The notes under the pieces: generated by a model
Told to the model about the DNA's origin: nothing
Databases searched by the model: none
Seen by the model: the letters and a program-made list of their open reading frames with translations, nothing else
Shown: positions 5,562-7,736 of the stretch, piece by piece
How the letters are laid out: each line of letters opens with the position of its first letter
How positions within the stretch are numbered: position 1 is the first letter of the stretch
Translations under genes and position numbers: made by a program
DNA from: an uncultured Clostridia bacterium
Lineage (GTDB): Bacteria; Bacillota; Clostridia; Oscillospirales; Ruminococcaceae
DNA length: 7,736 nucleotides
Assembly: GCA_947632425.1 (NCBI GenBank)
Contig: CANRPG010000088.1
Span: 1-7,736 of the forward strand
Direction of reading: 5' to 3'

Positions 5562-6240
5562 AGAATTTTCCCGAACCGCCTCCCTCCTCGGCGAAGAAGC
5601 CCTCCAAAAGCTATTTGATGCTAAAGTAGCAGTGTTCGGTGTCGGCGGCGTTGGCGGCTATGTCGTAGAAACCCTCGCCCGAAGCGGCATCGGCAGCCTT
5701 ACTTTGGTTGACAGCGATACAGTTTCATTAAGTAATATCAACCGCCAAATAATTGCTCTGCACAGCACTGTAGGTATGCCGAAAGTAGAAGCCTTTGCCG
5801 CACGTGTGAATGACATCGCGCCTCGGTGTACCGTCACCCCTCTGCAAATGCTCTACCTGCCCGAAAATGCAGATTCTTTCGATATTTCGCCGTATGATTA
5901 TATCGTAGATGCCGTGGATAACGTATCCGCAAAAATAGAACTTGCTGCCCGTGCAGAAAAAGAGGGCGTAAAAATAATCAGCAGTATGGGCATGGGCAAT
6001 AAGCTAGACCCCACCGCTATAGAAGTTTCAGATATTTATAAAACTTCCGTCTGTCCTCTCGCCAGAGTTATGCGCCATGAGCTCAAATCGCGCGGCGTTA
6101 AAGGGCTGAAATGCGTATATTCAAAAGAGCCGCCCGTAAAAACAGGCGCGCGCACCCCGTCAAGCTGTGCGTTCGTGCCGTCAGCCGCAGGGCTCGTGAT
6201 CGCCTCCCAAGTCGTAAAGGATATAATTTATGGAAAGTAA
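5548..6240 (+). CDS. tcdA: tRNA threonylcarbamoyladenosine dehydratase
   Basis: E1-like, ATP-dependent enzyme that cyclises t6A to ct6A at position 37 of ANN-decoding tRNAs (TcdA/CsdL/YgdL family); cytoplasmic. The 230-residue product begins FSRTASLLGEEALQKL (7-22), the usual family N-terminus. It carries the nucleotide-binding GVGGVGGY (31-38), an acidic pair in LVDSDTV (Asp55, Asp57), NINRQ (63-67, arginine finger region), VDAVDN (120-125), SSMGMGNKLDP (145-155), the TSVCPLARVMR segment (166-176), and SSCAFVPSAAGL near the C-terminus. It is somewhat shorter than the E. coli enzyme, mainly at the C-terminus, as is common in Firmicutes. TTG at 5548 is the start, within the 14-base overlap with the AI-2E gene. 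It overlaps the next tRNA modification gene by 11 bases, suggesting coupled expression. Confidence 0.93.
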   Translation: MKVPEEFSRTASLLGEEALQKLFDAKVAVFGVGGVGGYVVETLARSGIGSLTLVDSDTVSLSNINRQIIALHSTVGMPKVEAFAARVNDIAPRCTVTPLQMLYLPENADSFDISPYDYIVDAVDNVSAKIELAARAEKEGVKIISSMGMGNKLDPTAIEVSDIYKTSVCPLARVMRHELKSRGVKGLKCVYSKEPPVKTGARTPSSCAFVPSAAGLVIASQVVKDIIYGK

Positions 6241-7060
6241 TAAACGCGCTCTCACACGGGCGCAAACGGTCATGCAAAGCATAACAACAGCGTATTCGCA
6301 CACCCTGCTTACACCTTTTTTCAAAGCAATATCACAGTACCGCCTCATAGATAGCGGCGACAAAATTGCCGTCTGCCTCTCGGGCGGCAAAGACAGCGCG
6401 CTTCTCGCCATGCTGATGATGCACCTCTCACGCCTGCGTGACAACATCGAGGTAAAGTATATCTGTATGGATCCCGGCTATACAAAAGAAAACCGCCGAA
6501 AGCTCGAGGAAAACTGCGCCGCGCTTGAAATACCCGTCCATATTTTTGAAACAAACGTGCTTCAGCTTTCTGAGAAGCAGTCCGAAAAATCACCCTGTTT
6601 CGTCTGCGCTCAAAAACGCCGCGGCTGGCTGTATAAAACCGCGCAGGAAATGGGCTGCAACAAAATAGCCCTCGGTCATAACTTCGACGACGTCATAGAA
6701 ACCACCGTCATGGGTATGTTTTTCGGCGGTCAGATACAGGGTATGCTGCCCATGGTCAAAAGCAACCATTTTCAGGGCATGAGGCTTATCCGCCCCATAT
6801 GCACCGTCCGCGAGAGCGATATCGTAAGCTGGGCTAAAGACAACGATCTGAGTTTCCTGCGCTGTGCCTGCAAATTTTCGCAAGGCGAGAACGCCTCAAA
6901 GCGCGCCTATGTAAAGCAGCTTATCGCGCAGATAGAAAAGGACGTGCCAAACGTCAAGCAAAATATTTTTCATGCGCTCTCCACCGCCGACTGCGATACG
7001 CTGATAAGCTATAAGGCAAACGCCGTCCGCCATAACTTTCTCGAGCGGTTTGATAAATGA
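6230..7060 (+). CDS. ttcA: TtcA-family tRNA 2-thiolation enzyme
   Basis: PP-loop ATP pyrophosphatase of the TtcA family, whose characterised members make 2-thiocytidine at position 32 of tRNA using an iron-sulfur cluster; cytoplasmic. The 276-residue product has the PP-loop SGGKDS (51-56), a PCFVCAQKRRG motif (Cys123 and Cys126), LGHNFDDVIETT (148-159), MFFGGQIQGMLPM (163-175), LIRPICTVRESDI (186-198) and RCACKFS (Cys212, Cys214), where the third cluster cysteine is expected. The doubled CAC and the surrounding sequence fit the clostridial branch of the family better than the enterobacterial TtcA, so the exact target base is an inference. AAAGGA at 6216-6221 is eight bases before ATG 6230, inside tcdA. 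It is the last gene of the probable operon. Confidence 0.9.
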   Translation: MESNKRALTRAQTVMQSITTAYSHTLLTPFFKAISQYRLIDSGDKIAVCLSGGKDSALLAMLMMHLSRLRDNIEVKYICMDPGYTKENRRKLEENCAALEIPVHIFETNVLQLSEKQSEKSPCFVCAQKRRGWLYKTAQEMGCNKIALGHNFDDVIETTVMGMFFGGQIQGMLPMVKSNHFQGMRLIRPICTVRESDIVSWAKDNDLSFLRCACKFSQGENASKRAYVKQLIAQIEKDVPNVKQNIFHALSTADCDTLISYKANAVRHNFLERFDK

Positions 7061-7092
7061 AGCTGATATTCGCGCTTACGCGCAGCGCAGGA

Positions 7093-7171
7093 GCGCACCA
7101 CCCCCATACTCTCTGCCCAACTTCCCCTTTCCTGTTCTCTCCCCACGCTGCCGGAAGTATTTTCTGCCAGC
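7093..7171 (+). repeat. C/T-rich stem-loop repeat, copy 1
   Basis: The unit begins GCGCACCACCCCC, continues with a C/T-rich segment containing CTCTGCCCAACTTCCC, and ends in a GGAAGTATTTTCTGCC core (7153-7168). It aligns along most of its length with 7357-7436, differing by substitutions and a few small length changes. Confidence 0.65.
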
Positions 7172-7180
7172 CTTTCTTTT
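7147..7180 (+). terminator. Possible intrinsic terminator of the operon
   Basis: GCTG (7147-7150) pairs with CAGC (7168-7171) and GGAA (7153-7156) with TTTTC (7160-7164) region bases, giving an imperfect stem with one mismatch and G-T pairs. It is followed by CTTTCTTTT (7172-7180). It lies about 90 bases after the ttcA stop. It coincides with the core of repeat copy 1, so it may be the repeat rather than a dedicated terminator. Confidence 0.35.
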
Positions 7181-7251
7181 GAGAAGTTTGTGAGAGAGAA
7201 TATATTATAATCTTAGAAAAATTATATAATTCGTAGTAAGTACAAGTCTCA

Positions 7252-7272
7252 ACTTCTTGCCTCTTGCTTCTA
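7252..7272 (+). repeat. Tandem heptamer block, three units
   Basis: Units ACTTCTT (7252-7258), GCCTCTT (7259-7265) and GCTTCTA (7266-7272) form a degenerate heptamer series. They are related in pattern to the clearer block at 7326-7353. Confidence 0.5.
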
Positions 7273-7325
7273 TCGCTAAACCATAGAAATGGAAAGTCTG
7301 CACGAGCGTCGCAAGATAATTTCTT

Positions 7326-7353
7326 ACATCTAACATCTCACTTCTGACTTCTA
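7326..7353 (+). repeat. Tandem heptamer block, four units
   Basis: Units ACATCTA (7326-7332), ACATCTC (7333-7339), ACTTCTG (7340-7346) and ACTTCTA (7347-7353) repeat head to tail with consensus ACWTCTN. The period equals that of the ATTCAYT blocks upstream of ddl, but the unit sequence differs. Confidence 0.7.
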
Positions 7354-7356
7354 ATA

Positions 7357-7440
7357 GCGTACCACCCCCCACACTCTCCGCCCAACTCCCCCCTTTCCTG
7401 CTTTCCCTCTCCACACCGTTGGAAGAATATTCTACCACAC
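7357..7440 (+). repeat. C/T-rich stem-loop repeat, copy 2
   Basis: The unit begins GCGTACCACCCCCC, contains CTCTCCGCCCAACTCCC, and ends CCACACCGTTGGAAG followed by AATATTCTACCA. The core has the exact palindrome GAATATTC (7425-7432) inside a near-palindromic TGG...CCA frame with one mismatch. It matches copy 1 along its length. Confidence 0.65.
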
Positions 7441-7515
7441 CACCTCCGTTCTCCCCGCCCTACTCTCTCCTCAACCATTCCTCTCTATTACCTCCACCCC
7501 CCTCAAAATATCGCT

Positions 7516-7550
7516 CACCCCACACCGATGGAAGTATATTCTTCCAGCAC
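7516..7550 (+). repeat. Stem-loop repeat, copy 3 (core)
   Basis: CCACACCGATGGAAG is followed by TATATTCTTCCA, closely matching copy 2. TGGAAG (7529-7534) and CTTCCA (7541-7546) are perfect complements around TATATT. GCAC and five T residues (7551-7555) follow, so a weak rightward terminator is possible. The C/T-rich lead-in matches copies 1 and 2 only loosely. Confidence 0.6.
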
Positions 7551-7606
7551 TTTTTCGTTGGGCGTTCTGTGTGTAGTGTATATTATGATCCCCCAAAACA
7601 TTTCTC

Positions 7607-7635
7607 TTGACTTTCCCAAAACCGTATGATATGAT
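7607..7635 (+). promoter_or_regulatory. Sigma-A-type promoter pointing off the right edge
   Basis: TTGACT (7607-7612) and TATGAT (7630-7635) are separated by 17 bases; each box matches the housekeeping consensus at five of six positions. Transcription would start near 7642 and run rightward. The remaining sequence is A-rich leader. An ATG at 7721 opens a frame for the last five codons of the window, but no good ribosome binding site precedes it, so the gene served cannot be named. A weaker alternative pair, TTGGGC (7558) and TATTAT (7581), lies just upstream. Confidence 0.6.
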
Positions 7636-7736
7636 AATTAAGGCATTGCAGCCAAATTTAAAAAGACCAGCTATAAAAAGTCAATAGGAAAAGCAAAAAA
7701 ATTTTCATAACCCCAGAAAAATGAATAACACATTTT

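Larger units (their letters stand above)
7061..7736. other. Non-coding, pyrimidine-rich region downstream of ttcA
   Basis: No credible gene is seen in 676 bases. The first two thirds (about 7093-7546) are strikingly rich in C and T on the + strand, with very few G in 7436-7510. Within it are three copies of a stem-loop repeat (cores around 7153, 7421 and 7530), two heptamer blocks (7252-7272 and 7326-7353), and an A/T-rich imperfect inverted repeat (7198-7211 with 7221-7232) containing two TATAAT strings. A promoter sits at 7607-7635. Short open frames here are compositional: for example, the frame at 7419-7610 is proline- and serine-rich because of the C/T bias, and lacks a ribosome binding site. 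Confidence 0.75.

Noticed and set aside
7201..7232. Promoter at TATAAT strings 7206-7211 or 7225-7230
   Set aside because: The -10 matches are perfect but lie in A/T-rich palindromic DNA and neither has an acceptable -35 at 16-18 bases.
7205..7610. Short open frames in the downstream region (minus 7205-7438, plus 7419-7610)
   Set aside because: They translate repeat and C/T-rich DNA, show no ribosome binding site and have compositionally driven Pro/Ser/Gly content.

Overview
The window looks like chromosome from a Gram-positive Firmicute, most likely a Ruminococcus-like member of the Oscillospiraceae (gut or rumen Clostridia). The reasons are moderate base composition by eye, heavy use of ATA isoleucine codons, GGAGG-type ribosome binding sites, a clostridial TtcA-type protein with a CxC pair near its C-terminus, and a DUF1934 (YwiB-like) gene. 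This placement is inference; no rRNA or marker gene is present.

Layout. Positions 1-373 are intergenic and unusually dense in small palindromes (eight between 1 and 292) plus two blocks of tandem heptamers. From 374 to 7060, eight genes run on the + strand with gaps of at most 25 bases or with overlaps, so they probably form one transcription unit: ddl (D-Ala-D-Ala ligase), murI (glutamate racemase), a DUF1934 beta-barrel protein, a shortened methionine-synthase-like protein, a two-helix membrane protein with a duplicated soluble domain, an AI-2E family membrane protein, tcdA (t6A dehydratase), and a ttcA-family tRNA thiolation enzyme. Positions 7061-7736 hold no convincing gene. They contain a pyrimidine-rich stretch with three copies of an imperfect stem-loop repeat, two more heptamer blocks, a possible terminator, and a good sigma-A-type promoter (7607-7635) that points off the right edge.

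How the genes fit together. ddl and murI supply the two D-amino-acid inputs of peptidoglycan precursor synthesis (D-Ala-D-Ala and D-Glu) and overlap by ATGA. tcdA and ttcA both modify tRNA and overlap by 11 bases; tcdA itself overlaps the AI-2E gene by 14 bases. The middle genes are poorly characterised families. The most unusual is the 313-residue protein at 2764-3705: it keeps recognisable pieces of the homocysteine and pterin modules of MetH but lacks the N-terminal part of the barrel and the GGCC zinc motif. I found no phage, transposase, CRISPR, toxin-antitoxin or defence genes. The main points of interest are this degenerate MetH relative, an Asn-to-Gly change in the MurI active-site motif, a duplicated domain in the membrane protein, and the repeat-rich flanks.
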